A stretch of DNA of 64,000 bases from IMCC2047 sp041395865 (lineage in GTDB: Bacteria > Pseudomonadota > Gammaproteobacteria > Pseudomonadales > IMCC2047), in NCBI GenBank assembly GCA_041395865.1, contig JAWKZQ010000001.1, positions 372,001 through 436,000 of the forward strand, written 5' to 3'. Below are positions 1-8,553 of the stretch, piece after piece. The notes under the pieces were generated by a model, which ran no database searches, was not told the origin of the DNA, and saw only the letters and a program-made list of their open reading frames with translations. Within the stretch, counting starts at the first letter, position 1; every line of letters starts with the position of its first letter. Made by a program: the position numbers and the translations under genes.

Positions 1-2049
1 GGTGCCAAAACAATGCACGAGAAATTAGAGGCCAATAAAGACCTGGCCTTTTTATCCTACGAACTGGCAACCATTAAGCTCGATGTTGAGCTGGAGTCGG
101 GGCCTCAGGATCTGGTGATGGCGCCTGAAGATTCGGAAGCACTCTTGGCGCTGTTTACCGAGCTGGAGTTTAAAACCTGGATTGAAGAGTACAACCAAGC
201 TTCCGAAGGGGCTGGCGCTGATGCTGACCCCCTTGCTGTGCCTGACACCGAATATCAAACCGTTTTAACCGAAGCGGATTTGCAGGCCTGGCTGGAGCAG
301 CTAAAAACAGCCGATCTCATGGCATTTGATACGGAAACCACCAGCCTCAATTATATGCAGGCCAAATTGGTGGGTGTGTCGTTCGCGGTGGAAGTGGGTA
401 AAGCGGCCTATGTGCCCTTTGGGCACGATTACATGGGGGCGCCTGAGCAACTTTCTCAGCAGTACGTGCTGGATGCCCTGAAGCCCTTGTTGGAGTCGGC
501 GCAGCTAAAAAAAGTAGGGCAGAACCTCAAGTACGACATGAACGTGTTGGCGAATCATGGGATCACTCTGCGCGGGGTTGCGGAGGATACCATGCTGGAA
601 TCCTATGTGCTGGATTCGACGCAGCGCCATAATATGGATGACCTTGCCCTGCGGCACCTGGGGCACACCACGATCCATTTTGAAGATATTGCCGGGAAGG
701 GCGCTAAACAGCTGACCTTTAACCAGGTTGAGCTGGAGCAGGCAGGCCCTTATGCCGCGGAGGACGCGGATATTACCCTGCGCCTGCATGAGTGTTTGCA
801 GTCCAGGCTAGAGGCCGAGCCCCGATTGGCGGAGGTTTACCGCGATATTGAAATGCCTCTGTTACCCGTGTTATCGCGTATCGAGCGTAACGGGGCGCTG
901 GTTGATACCGATATGCTGTTCCGGCAGAGCCAGGAGTTGGCGGAGCGTATGCAGCAGTTGGAATGCCAGGCTTTTGATCTGGCCGGGGAAGAGTTTAATC
1001 TTGGTTCGCCCAAACAGCTGCAGGCCATATTCTATGACAAGCTGGAACTGCCGGTCCTGAAAAAAACGCCCAAAGGGCAGCCCTCGACTGCCGAGCCCGT
1101 TCTGCAGGAACTGGCGCTGGACTATGATTTGCCGCGGGTGATCCTGGAGTACCGGAGTCTTAGCAAACTGAAGTCGACCTATACCGACAAGCTGCCGACG
1201 CAGGTGTGCTCGGCGACGGGGCGTATTCATACCTCTTATCATCAGGCGGTGACGGCCACGGGCAGACTGTCCTCCTCGGATCCCAATTTGCAGAATATCC
1301 CAATACGTACGGAAGAGGGGCGGCGTATCCGGGATGCCTTTGTTGCGCCCGATGGTTACAAAATTATCGCCGCCGATTATTCGCAAATTGAACTACGAAT
1401 CATGGCGCACCTTTCCCAGGATCAGGGCCTGCTTGATGCTTTTGCTCAGGGATTGGATGTGCACCGGGCGACGGCGTCCGAAGTATTTGCTACGCCCTTT
1501 GAGGCGGTAACCGATGACCAGCGCCGTAGCGCCAAGGCGATAAACTTCGGTTTGATTTATGGAATGTCGGCTTTTGGGTTAGGTCGCCAGCTGGGTTTGG
1601 GGCGCAATGAAGCGCAACGCTATATTGATATGTATTTTGAACGTTACCCGGGCGTGTTGCGTTATATGGATAACATCCGTAGCGATGCCGCTGAGAAAGG
1701 TTATGTCGAAACGCTTTTCGGACGGCGTTTATATTTGCCGGAGATCAATTCGCGTAACGGGCAGCGCCGTCAGGCTGCGGAACGAACGGCCATTAACGCC
1801 CCTATGCAGGGAACGGCGGCGGATATTATTAAGAAAGCCATGATTGCTGTGGATGCGTGGCTGGGCAGTGCCGACCTGGATGCAAAGGTTATTATGCAGG
1901 TGCACGATGAGTTGGTATTGGAAGTGGCAGAAAAGGATGTTGAGGCGGTAACGGAGGGATTAAGCCGCTGTATGAGCGAGACCGTTGAGCTGGATGTTCC
2001 CCTGGTTGTCGAGGTGGGTTGTGGAGCCAACTGGGGTGAAGCGCATTAA
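1..2049 (+). CDS. polA: DNA polymerase I, C-terminal part (5' end outside window)
   Basis: Pol I fills gaps during excision repair and Okazaki-fragment maturation. The reading frame is open from base 1, so the gene begins upstream; the 5' nuclease domain and the start are missing. What is present is the Klenow part. The 3'-5' proofreading domain shows FDTETTSLN (motif I), NLKYD (motif II) and YAAEDADIT (motif III), so proofreading looks intact. The polymerase domain shows motif A DYSQIELRIMAHLS, motif B RRSAKAINFGLIYG and motif C QVHDELVLEV. An ATG at 13 is only an internal codon. About 680 residues are visible of roughly 900-930 usual for the family. The polA-engB order matches Pseudomonas and enterics. 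Identification is certain. Confidence 0.98.
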   Translation, partial: GAKTMHEKLEANKDLAFLSYELATIKLDVELESGPQDLVMAPEDSEALLALFTELEFKTWIEEYNQASEGAGADADPLAVPDTEYQTVLTEADLQAWLEQLKTADLMAFDTETTSLNYMQAKLVGVSFAVEVGKAAYVPFGHDYMGAPEQLSQQYVLDALKPLLESAQLKKVGQNLKYDMNVLANHGITLRGVAEDTMLESYVLDSTQRHNMDDLALRHLGHTTIHFEDIAGKGAKQLTFNQVELEQAGPYAAEDADITLRLHECLQSRLEAEPRLAEVYRDIEMPLLPVLSRIERNGALVDTDMLFRQSQELAERMQQLECQAFDLAGEEFNLGSPKQLQAIFYDKLELPVLKKTPKGQPSTAEPVLQELALDYDLPRVILEYRSLSKLKSTYTDKLPTQVCSATGRIHTSYHQAVTATGRLSSSDPNLQNIPIRTEEGRRIRDAFVAPDGYKIIAADYSQIELRIMAHLSQDQGLLDAFAQGLDVHRATASEVFATPFEAVTDDQRRSAKAINFGLIYGMSAFGLGRQLGLGRNEAQRYIDMYFERYPGVLRYMDNIRSDAAEKGYVETLFGRRLYLPEINSRNGQRRQAAERTAINAPMQGTAADIIKKAMIAVDAWLGSADLDAKVIMQVHDELVLEVAEKDVEAVTEGLSRCMSETVELDVPLVVEVGCGANWGEAH

Positions 2050-2075
2050 CGGGCGAAAAATTTAATTATTTTTTT

Positions 2076-2102
2076 GAACTTCCCGATAACACCCTAGTCA
2101 CA
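2076..2102 (+). promoter_or_regulatory. Candidate sigma-E/AlgU-type promoter in the polA-engB gap
   Basis: GAACTT at 2076-2081 is followed after 16 bases by TCACA at 2098-2102. This resembles the extracytoplasmic sigma-E/AlgU consensus (GAACTT, 16-17 bases, TCtgA-like). Transcription would start near 2108-2110 and run into the terminator at 2192-2230. The -35 element is a perfect match and the -10 element a partial one. It is assigned from motif and position only. Confidence 0.5.
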
Positions 2103-2108
2103 TAATGC

Positions 2109-2230
2109 AGGTAATGTAACTACCCGCTAAATTTCCCCTAAAGTTTAGCTCTTACTTCTCCGGCACAACCCCCACATAACCGGAGTGTTTGACCCCATGC
2201 GTTTACCCCAAGGACGTATGGGGTTTTTTT
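2109..2230 (+). ncRNA. Candidate small RNA in the Spot 42/ErsA position
   Basis: No gene lies between polA and engB here, yet the gap has a sigma-E-like promoter at its start and a strong intrinsic terminator at its end. That defines a transcript of about 120 nt. In enterics this exact gap encodes Spot 42 (spf), and in Pseudomonas it encodes ErsA, an AlgU-dependent Hfq-associated RNA of similar length. The predicted 5' end carries a short hairpin (GGTA with TACC) followed by an A/U- and pyrimidine-rich stretch. The call rests on promoter, terminator and synteny; I could not align it to ErsA. The terminator could alternatively just end polA transcription. Confidence 0.5.
2192..2230 (+). terminator. 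Rho-independent terminator
   Basis: An 11-base stem (ACCCCATGCGT against ACGTATGGGGT, one mismatch) has an 11-base loop and is followed by seven T. It would end both polA read-through and the candidate small RNA, just before the convergent end of engB at 2239. Confidence 0.85.
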
Positions 2231-2238
2231 ATGGGGCT

Positions 2239-2862
2239 TTATTTTGTCTCGAGGCTAATTTCCAACCACTCCGCCAATTTGGCGCGAGCCTCATCCAGAC
2301 CGGTTCGCTGTGTGGCTGAAAATAGCTGGGCGCTGGCATTCGGGTTGTTAGTCAGTGCTTTTTGCACTTTAAGGAGTGTTGATTTTGCTGCGCCGAATTT
2401 AAGTTTGTCGGCTTTGGTGAGCAGGATATGCGTTCTCAGATCGCTGTCCTGGGTCCACTTCAGGATCATGCTGTCGAACTCAGTAAGCGGATGGCGGACA
2501 TCCATGATCAGGAACAGCCCCTTGAGACACTGGCGTTCGCGCAGATAAGTGTCGATAAAACTTTCCCACTGGCGTTTCATGGCTAATGGTACCTTGGCGT
2601 AACCATAGCCGGGTAAATCGACAATGCGTTGTTGTTCGGAAACGGTGTTGAAGAAGTTGATCAGCTGCGTGCGACCAGGCGTTTTACTGGTTTTGGCCAG
2701 CTTGTTTTGCTGGGTAATGGCGTTTATGGCGCTGGACTTGCCGGCATTGGAACGCCCGGCGAAGGCGACTTCGGCTCCCTCGTCCGTTGGGCACTGGCCG
2801 AGCTTGGCTGCACTGGTTTGGAAGCTGGAACCGTGAAAAGGATTTATTTGCGTTGAGTTCAT
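2239..2862 (-). CDS. engB: Ribosome biogenesis GTPase EngB/YihA
   Basis: This is a small TRAFAC-class GTPase needed for maturation of the large ribosomal subunit. The G motifs are all visible: G1 GRSNAGKSS, G2 region TPGRTQ, G3 DLPGYGYA and G4 TKADKL. The chosen start is ATG at 2862 (MNSTQINPF), giving 207 residues, the usual family length. The frame is open further upstream to 3081, but that extension (about 73 residues) has no family counterpart and would run into the promoter region of the divergent cytochrome gene. It converges with polA. Identification is firm and the start is likely. Confidence 0.95.
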   Translation of the reverse strand: MNSTQINPFHGSSFQTSAAKLGQCPTDEGAEVAFAGRSNAGKSSAINAITQQNKLAKTSKTPGRTQLINFFNTVSEQQRIVDLPGYGYAKVPLAMKRQWESFIDTYLRERQCLKGLFLIMDVRHPLTEFDSMILKWTQDSDLRTHILLTKADKLKFGAAKSTLLKVQKALTNNPNASAQLFSATQRTGLDEARAKLAEWLEISLETK

Positions 2863-3080
2863 GGGCGCATTATAGGGGAGCGCTTGATTGATGTATCTAC
2901 CTGTGCAATAAAAGTCGCCTGCCCAGAGGCTCCCGTTGAGGAAAAGAATGGTATATACTTCGCGGGGTTTGGGTTCAGCGCCTGTATCATTGATGCGCCA
3001 TTTGATGTGTGTCATGGGTAAGCGGTAGCGCAACTCTATAATAAGCAAACAGTTCACTTGTAAATCTGTTGGGAATTTCA

Positions 3081-3686
3081 ATGAAAAAATTATTTATCGG
3101 CCTGTTGGTTTTGATGGGCGTATCTGGCTTCGCTAATGCAGCGGGTGATGCTGAAGCGGGTAAATCGAAAGCGGCCATGTGTGCGGGGTGTCATGGTGCC
3201 GACGGTAACAGCGCGGTTGCTGCTTTTCCTAAGTTAGCTGGCCAGAATGTTAAATACCTGGTTAAACAGATGAACGACATCAAGTCTGGAGACCGAGTGG
3301 TTCTTGAAATGACCGGTCTGCTTAACGGTAGTTCTGAGCAGGATATGGAAGATATCGCGGCTTATTTTTCCAGTCAGTTCCCTTCCGTAGGTGCGGCAAA
3401 CAAGGATCTGGTAGCCGTGGGTGAAAAAATTTACCGTGCCGGCAACAAGGATTCAGGTGTTTCAGCCTGTACTGCCTGCCACTCACCCACAGGTAAAGGT
3501 AACTCCATGGCTGGATTCCCATCATTGAGCGGCCAGCATGCTGACTATATTGCCAAGCAACTGCGTGCCTTCCGTGAGGGCGAGCGTACCAATGACGGTG
3601 ATGCGAAAATGATGCGAAGCGTGGCCTTCCGTCTGACTAACAAAGAAATTGATGCAGTAGCCAGCTACATTTCAGGTTTGCACTAA
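3081..3686 (+). CDS. Cytochrome c4 (dihaem, periplasmic)
   Basis: A periplasmic dihaem electron carrier that in related bacteria passes electrons to terminal oxidases. The start is ATG at 3081 (MKKLFIGLLVLM), which gives a clean signal peptide cut after about residue 20 (FANA/AGDAEAG). A frame extension to TTG 3069 adds only four residues. Two haem-binding motifs are present, CAGCH in the N-terminal half and CTACH in the C-terminal half, each with a downstream Met that can serve as axial ligand. The length of 201 residues is normal. A TATAAT lies at 3037-3042 in the divergent promoter region shared with engB, but I see no convincing -35. An intrinsic terminator follows. Confidence 0.95.
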   Translation: MKKLFIGLLVLMGVSGFANAAGDAEAGKSKAAMCAGCHGADGNSAVAAFPKLAGQNVKYLVKQMNDIKSGDRVVLEMTGLLNGSSEQDMEDIAAYFSSQFPSVGAANKDLVAVGEKIYRAGNKDSGVSACTACHSPTGKGNSMAGFPSLSGQHADYIAKQLRAFREGERTNDGDAKMMRSVAFRLTNKEIDAVASYISGLH

Positions 3687-3703
3687 GTTGGGCATCGATT
3701 TAT

Positions 3704-3733
3704 AAAAAGGGTGGCTTGTCCACCCTTTTTTTT
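3704..3733 (+). terminator. Rho-independent terminator after cytochrome c4
   Basis: The stem GGGTGG/CCACCC, extended by A-T pairs, has the loop CTTGT and runs into eight T. It separates the cytochrome gene from dsbA. Confidence 0.9.
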
Positions 3734-3850
3734 GGCAAAAAAATGGCAAAATTTTAAAAAAGGGCGATCATTTAGTAAGCGAGTTTGTCACAGGCTTACG
3801 TGAATTTGCTCTGCAACCTGTGTACTCGGAAATTAATTAAGGAGTTATTG

Positions 3851-4486
3851 ATGATAAAAGCAGCCAAGCGATGGTTACTCTGCCTGCTTGTGATACCCAT
3901 GGTCGCCTGCGCCCAATCCGAGGCGCCCTATAAAGCGGGTGAGCATTATCTTGAGTTACCCAAGCCTGTTGCCACCTCTGCCCCTGACAAAATCGAAGTG
4001 GTTGAACTTTTCTGGTATGGCTGTCCGCATTGTTATGCGCTGGAGCCCTTGGTCGAACGTTGGAAAGCTGAAGCTCCGAGTGATGTGGAATTTGTGCGCA
4101 TGCCGGCGGTTCTCAATAAAACGTGGGAGATCCATGCGCGCGCTTACTATGCCGCCCAGGCTTTAGGAATTTTGGAGCAAAGCCATGAGGATTTGTTTGA
4201 GGCCCTGCATAAACATCGTAAGCCCCTTGTTACTCAAGAATCTCTGGCGGCATTTTATACCGAGTATGGCGTTACAGAGGAAGACTTCAATAAGGCGTTT
4301 AAGTCTTTTCCGGTGAGTGGCCAGATTAGCCGTGTGAAAAAAGCGCAGCGAGAATACCGTACTACAGGTGTTCCAGTGGTTATTGTTAACGGTAAATATA
4401 AAGTGAGTGGTACCATGAAGGCCGGTGCAAGCGGCTTGTTTGATGTGGTGGATTATTTGATCGAGCAGGAAAGAAAGGCGAAATAA
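3851..4486 (+). CDS. dsbA: Thiol:disulfide interchange protein DsbA
   Basis: A periplasmic oxidase that introduces disulfides into exported proteins. The active site is C58-P-H-C61 within a thioredoxin fold, and the cis-proline loop GVPVV lies near residue 175. The start is ATG at 3851, preceded by a good Shine-Dalgarno (AAGGAG, 3840-3845); an upstream in-frame extension to 3785 has no such support. The N-terminus is a hydrophobic export signal ending LLVIPMVAC-AQ. The cysteine at residue 20 sits in a lipobox-like setting, so anchoring as a lipoprotein is possible though not certain. It has 211 residues, normal for DsbA. The position next to cytochrome c4 matches Pseudomonas. Confidence 0.93.
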   Translation: MIKAAKRWLLCLLVIPMVACAQSEAPYKAGEHYLELPKPVATSAPDKIEVVELFWYGCPHCYALEPLVERWKAEAPSDVEFVRMPAVLNKTWEIHARAYYAAQALGILEQSHEDLFEALHKHRKPLVTQESLAAFYTEYGVTEEDFNKAFKSFPVSGQISRVKKAQREYRTTGVPVVIVNGKYKVSGTMKAGASGLFDVVDYLIEQERKAK

Positions 4487-4513
4487 TGTGACCCGAATGG
4501 TAGGAATAATCGA

Positions 4514-5377
4514 ATGCTAAGGCACTTTTCCAGTAATTTAAAAAACTCGTCACGCCCGGCCCCTGCGGCTGTGACGTCGTTTCAGCATGACCATGCTGCT
4601 GGCCCTGAAAAGTTAACTCAAGATAGTTTGCGATTATTGACCTATAACATGCAGGTGGGCATTAATAGCCGTTCCTTTCGCCATTACTTAACGCGCAGCT
4701 GGCAGCATTTGCTGCCGCATCCTGGGCGGATCGACAACCTTGACAGTATTGCTGCCATGCTGTCCGGGTTTGATGTTGTCGCTTTGCAGGAGGCTGACGG
4801 CGGCAGCATCCGTAGCGGGCATTTGAACCAGGTGCAATATCTGGCTGAAATGGCTGGCTTTCCCTACTGGTATCAACAGCTGAACCGCAATCTTGGTAAG
4901 TTGGCGCAGCATAGTAATGGTGTGCTGAGCAGAGTCCGTCCTGAAATTATTGAAGACCACAAACTGCCAGGCCTGGTGCCGGGGCGTGGTGCGATCTTTA
5001 TGCGCTTTGGATCCGAAAAGGAGTCTCTGATTTTTGTCGTATTGCACCTATCGCTTGGGCGCCGGGCCCAGTTGGATCAGCTGGCGTATATCAAGGAACT
5101 GATTTCCGATTACAAGCATGTGGTGATCATGGGGGACTTGAACAGTCGCTCTGAGCAGATTTTGCAACTCTCCCCCCTCAGCGATGTGAAACTGCAGTGC
5201 CCGGAGGGAACCTATAATACTTACCCGAGCTGGCGCCCGGTGGCCAACCTGGATCATATCCTGGTAAGTTCCAGCTTATGCATCAAAAGCGCAGAGGTGG
5301 TTTCCTATGCGTTATCGGATCACCTTCCCGTTGCGGTTGAAATAGGGTTGCCCGGGCAAATCTCTCCTCTCCATTAA
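4514..5377 (+). CDS. Endonuclease/exonuclease/phosphatase (EEP) family protein
   Basis: A 287-residue protein with the EEP metal-dependent phosphoesterase fold. The marks are LRLLTYNMQVG near residue 40 (metal-site Asn), LQEADGG near 95 (catalytic Glu), GDLNSR near 213 and SDHLPVAVE close to the C-terminus (Asp-His pair). These are the key residues of the DNase I/sphingomyelinase/inositol-phosphatase superfamily. No signal peptide is apparent, so it is probably cytoplasmic. The substrate (DNA, lipid or phosphoester) cannot be read from the sequence. It lies 27 bases after dsbA and may be cotranscribed with it. Confidence 0.8.
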   Translation: MLRHFSSNLKNSSRPAPAAVTSFQHDHAAGPEKLTQDSLRLLTYNMQVGINSRSFRHYLTRSWQHLLPHPGRIDNLDSIAAMLSGFDVVALQEADGGSIRSGHLNQVQYLAEMAGFPYWYQQLNRNLGKLAQHSNGVLSRVRPEIIEDHKLPGLVPGRGAIFMRFGSEKESLIFVVLHLSLGRRAQLDQLAYIKELISDYKHVVIMGDLNSRSEQILQLSPLSDVKLQCPEGTYNTYPSWRPVANLDHILVSSSLCIKSAEVVSYALSDHLPVAVEIGLPGQISPLH

Positions 5378-5530
5378 AATTCTGCCTTATCTGTGTTACA
5401 ACAGGTGTAGTTGAGCTATAGTCGCGTGAAGTGCTGGCATATCTGTTCGTAAAAGCCTAAAAAGCATCGATTTTGCCGTATGGTTCTGTAACGAATTAAG
5501 CAATAATCCAACAAAAAGACACATGATTTG

Positions 5531-7381
5531 ATGACAGACGATCTGGTCAAGCGGCGAGAGAGTGAGCATCCTTCACCCGCAGCAGAAGCGGGCGATCTTT
5601 TAATTTCCTACCTTGAGCAGCTGGGAGTCGAATACCTTTTTGGTATTCCCGGCGGTGCCATTGAACCGCTTTATAATGCCTTAGCAAGAAGCCAGCGACG
5701 CGGCGGCGTTCAACCCGTTGTGGCGCGTCATGAAACGGGTGCTGCATTCATGGCAGAAGGCTATGCGCGGAACTCGGGCAAACTGGGTGTTTGCTGTGCA
5801 ACCACCGGGCCTGGAGCTACCAACCTGATAACGGGGGTCGCTTCAGCCTATGAAAATAAGATTCCATTGCTGGTTATTACGGCCCAAACCGCTTTAAAGC
5901 ATTTTGGGCGGAAAGCTTTTCAGGAGTCGGCAGATACGGGAATCAATATTGTTGGCATGTTCCAGTTCTGTACTCGCTATAACACCATGGTTTCCCATAT
6001 TGACCAGTTGGAGCAAAAGCTGATTACTGCCGTGATGACGGCTGTGCGGGAGTCAGCCCCGGTTCACCTGAGCATCCCGATTGATATTCTGAAAATGAAA
6101 TTGGAAACGGGCACGCCGAGTTACAATCTGCCCTCGCTTATTCGTCAGCCGTATTTCCAGGATGAACAGAGTATTAACCAGCTTTGTGAGCACCTGGAGC
6201 ATGCCAAAAAGGTTGTTTTCGTCTTGGGGGGCGGGAGCCGGGAAGCTGCGACGTTAATTATGGAGGTGGCGGCAACGCTCGGTGCATTAATCGTCACGAC
6301 ACCCGATGGCAAGGGCCTGATTAGCCCCTATCATCCTTTATATAGAGGGGTGATAGGTTTTGCGGGACATATTAGTGCGGAGAAATTGCTCGCTGATCCA
6401 GAGGTCGATACGGTAATAGCTGTAGGAACGGTTATCAGTGAGTGGACCAGTAATAATTGGGATTCCTCGACATTACTGAACGAGCGCCTTATCCATATTG
6501 AGTCAGAAGCCTCGAATCTGACGCGAACGCCTATGTCCCGTATTCATGTGCGAGGCAGGATTCTCTCTATTTTTGAAACCCTCAGTAGCCACCTTCGAGC
6601 GAAAGGGGGGCGCCAACCTGCACCGACTGTCGCTGAAAGTGTTAAGCAGTATTTGCACGGTGACGTGATATCGCGGGAAAAAATTGAGCAGGCCCAACAC
6701 TTTGAGTTAAACAGCCTGCGAAAATATTATGACGATTCCTCTCCGATTAAACCTCAGTGGTTGATGCACCGGCTGGCACAGCTTTTCCCGCCTAATACCC
6801 GCTATCTCGCCGACACCGGAAACAGTTTCGCGTGGGCGATTCACTATTTACACCCATTTGATCGCCGCATGGCGGAACGCAGAACGGATGGCCGCCACGA
6901 TAATGGTCGCCGCCAACGTCATGCTGGACTGTTCCAGTGTGCGCTGGAGTTTGCATCCATGGGATGGGCGATTGGTAGCTCTGTCGGCGCATCGTTAGCG
7001 AGCCCTCATGAGCCGGTGGTTTGCATTACCGGAGACGGTAGCTTGTTGATGAGCGGTCAAGAGATGACCGTTGCTTTGCAGCATCACTTGCCGGTGATTT
7101 TTGTCATATTAAATGACAGTAGTTTGGGTATGGTGAAGCACGGCCAGTATCTCGGGAAAGCTGAAAGTATCGGGTATGAACTGCCTCAGGTTGACTTTGC
7201 CGAGATGGCGCGTTCCATGGGGGTCGTCGGTTATCGAATCAAGCAGGCTCAAGATTTGCTGGATTTGAATATCCAGGCCATTTGCTCCCGAAACGGACCA
7301 ACGGTTTTGGATGTTCTCGTTGACCCGGATGAGGCGCCGCCTATGGCCTCCCGGATAAAAGTACTTAAGGGTGTTAACTAA
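5531..7381 (+). CDS. ThDP-dependent enzyme of the acetolactate synthase type
   Basis: A thiamine-diphosphate enzyme that decarboxylates a 2-keto acid and transfers the acyl unit, probably to another carbonyl compound. The Pyr domain shows GIPGGAIEPLY and ARHETGAAFMAEGYAR with the activating Glu at residue 68. The middle domain follows, and the PP domain shows GDGSLLMSGQE (residues 501-506) ending in ILND, the metal-ThDP motif. Length is 616 residues from ATG 5531 (a TTG precedes it). No small regulatory subunit (ilvN/ilvH) and no other branched-chain gene is near, so an anabolic acetolactate synthase is unlikely. An Arg-rich insertion lies at about residues 444-466. It stands 17 bases upstream of a KAS III gene, which suggests a two-enzyme route to an acyloin, diketone or similar small product. 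Confidence 0.8.
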   Translation: MTDDLVKRRESEHPSPAAEAGDLLISYLEQLGVEYLFGIPGGAIEPLYNALARSQRRGGVQPVVARHETGAAFMAEGYARNSGKLGVCCATTGPGATNLITGVASAYENKIPLLVITAQTALKHFGRKAFQESADTGINIVGMFQFCTRYNTMVSHIDQLEQKLITAVMTAVRESAPVHLSIPIDILKMKLETGTPSYNLPSLIRQPYFQDEQSINQLCEHLEHAKKVVFVLGGGSREAATLIMEVAATLGALIVTTPDGKGLISPYHPLYRGVIGFAGHISAEKLLADPEVDTVIAVGTVISEWTSNNWDSSTLLNERLIHIESEASNLTRTPMSRIHVRGRILSIFETLSSHLRAKGGRQPAPTVAESVKQYLHGDVISREKIEQAQHFELNSLRKYYDDSSPIKPQWLMHRLAQLFPPNTRYLADTGNSFAWAIHYLHPFDRRMAERRTDGRHDNGRRQRHAGLFQCALEFASMGWAIGSSVGASLASPHEPVVCITGDGSLLMSGQEMTVALQHHLPVIFVILNDSSLGMVKHGQYLGKAESIGYELPQVDFAEMARSMGVVGYRIKQAQDLLDLNIQAICSRNGPTVLDVLVDPDEAPPMASRIKVLKGVN

Positions 7382-7398
7382 AATATTAAGGAACCAAA

Positions 7399-8349
7399 AT
7401 GTCGAGGATAGAAGCAACAGGCCGTTATATGCCGGAAAAGGTTGTTACTAACGGCGATTTCTCTGATGGGCCTCTACTGTTTGAGACTGTCCAGGAATTT
7501 TTTAATGGTTTCAAGGAAAGGAGACACGCTGGAATTGGTGAAACAGGAATATCAATGGCGGCTAAAGCTGCAAAGGATGCCCTTAGTTGTAGTCAGTACC
7601 TCCCGGAGAATATTGATTTAATTATTGGAGCTATTTTGCCCAATGAAAACCTGTATGGTGAAGATCTAAACTTGCTTCAGTACGAACTCGGTGCAATCAA
7701 TGCATCAGTCCTTCCGATTAATACTACCTGTTCTTCGTTTCTCTCGGCTCTTAACATTGCAGACTCGCTTATTGCTGCAGGCAAAAAAAAATGTGTGCTG
7801 GTTGTGATTGCAACAAACTGGGTAAATACAGCGTTGAATATTGAAAGGCCCAATTATGGTTTTGCTGGTGATGGTTCTGCGGCAGTTATTTTGGATGGAA
7901 AGGCTGACTCGTTAATTGATGTGAATGAAAAAAACAACTCTACACCGGCGGTTTTTGAATCCATGCTGATGAAAAGCCCTGTTTTTAGTGGGGATAAGGA
8001 GTACTTTACAATTACTGAGCCCGAAGGGGTTTCTACGGCAAAGGACTTAGTGATGGCCCCTATTGAAGTGGGGCGGAAATTGCTAGAAAGAAACTCTGAT
8101 ATTAGGATTGATAAGGTTTTTATGCATCAGGCCGGGTTAAAGATGATGCATCTTTGGGCAAGTAAGCTCGGCATTGAGCCAGGAAAAATCCGACACACGC
8201 TGGAACTTTATGCAAATATGACCGCTTCAAATATACCTGTAAGCCTTGACTATTGGGTAAAAAATGGTGGGTTGGAGAGAGGTGATACTCTTTTGTTTTT
8301 CTCTCCAGCGGCGGGTGGGCACTACATTGCTATGCTTTGGCAATACTGA
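7399..8349 (+). CDS. 3-oxoacyl-ACP synthase III-like (KAS III/FabH fold) enzyme
   Basis: A 316-residue thiolase-fold enzyme that would condense an acyl-CoA with a malonyl thioester or transfer an acyl group. The catalytic triad can be followed: Cys111 in NTTCSSFLSAL, His243 in VFMHQAGLK and Asn273 in YANMTASN. The ATG at 7399 follows AAGGAACC. The sequence around the Cys (TTCSSF instead of the housekeeping AACAGF) and the setting away from any fab cluster argue for a specialised paralogue rather than FabH itself. The gene is visibly richer in A+T than the ThDP gene before it, a possible sign of transfer. Product unknown. Confidence 0.8.
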   Translation: MSRIEATGRYMPEKVVTNGDFSDGPLLFETVQEFFNGFKERRHAGIGETGISMAAKAAKDALSCSQYLPENIDLIIGAILPNENLYGEDLNLLQYELGAINASVLPINTTCSSFLSALNIADSLIAAGKKKCVLVVIATNWVNTALNIERPNYGFAGDGSAAVILDGKADSLIDVNEKNNSTPAVFESMLMKSPVFSGDKEYFTITEPEGVSTAKDLVMAPIEVGRKLLERNSDIRIDKVFMHQAGLKMMHLWASKLGIEPGKIRHTLELYANMTASNIPVSLDYWVKNGGLERGDTLLFFSPAAGGHYIAMLWQY

Positions 8350-8480
8350 CATGCTCGCTTTGCGGGCTGAACCCGAGGCTAGAGCAACCTTCCTGAATTG
8401 ATGGGGTCTGCATCAATTGTTTTTGTCTAGTTAAGTTCATTAATGAATTTTCTCCAAAATGGGCAAATCCTGAAAACCGA

Positions 8481-8518
8481 CTATTATTAAGGTGTTTGAA
8501 AATAATAGGTTTAAACAC
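8481..8518. promoter_or_regulatory. Overlapping inverted repeats upstream of receptor gene
   Basis: CTATTATT (8481-8488) and AATAATAG (8501-8508) form a perfect 8-base inverted repeat. GTGTTT (8492-8497) and AAACAC (8513-8518) form a second, interleaved one. They lie 36-73 bases before the receptor start at 8554, where an operator would be expected. No binding factor is known. Confidence 0.35.
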
Positions 8519-8553
8519 GGAGTCGTTTTCCTGAGGTTAACAGAGGAGAAAAA

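Noticed and set aside
5531..7381. Biosynthetic acetolactate synthase (ilvB) for branched-chain amino acids
   Set aside because: No small subunit, no other ilv gene and an atypical Arg-rich insertion; neighbouring KAS III points to specialised metabolism.
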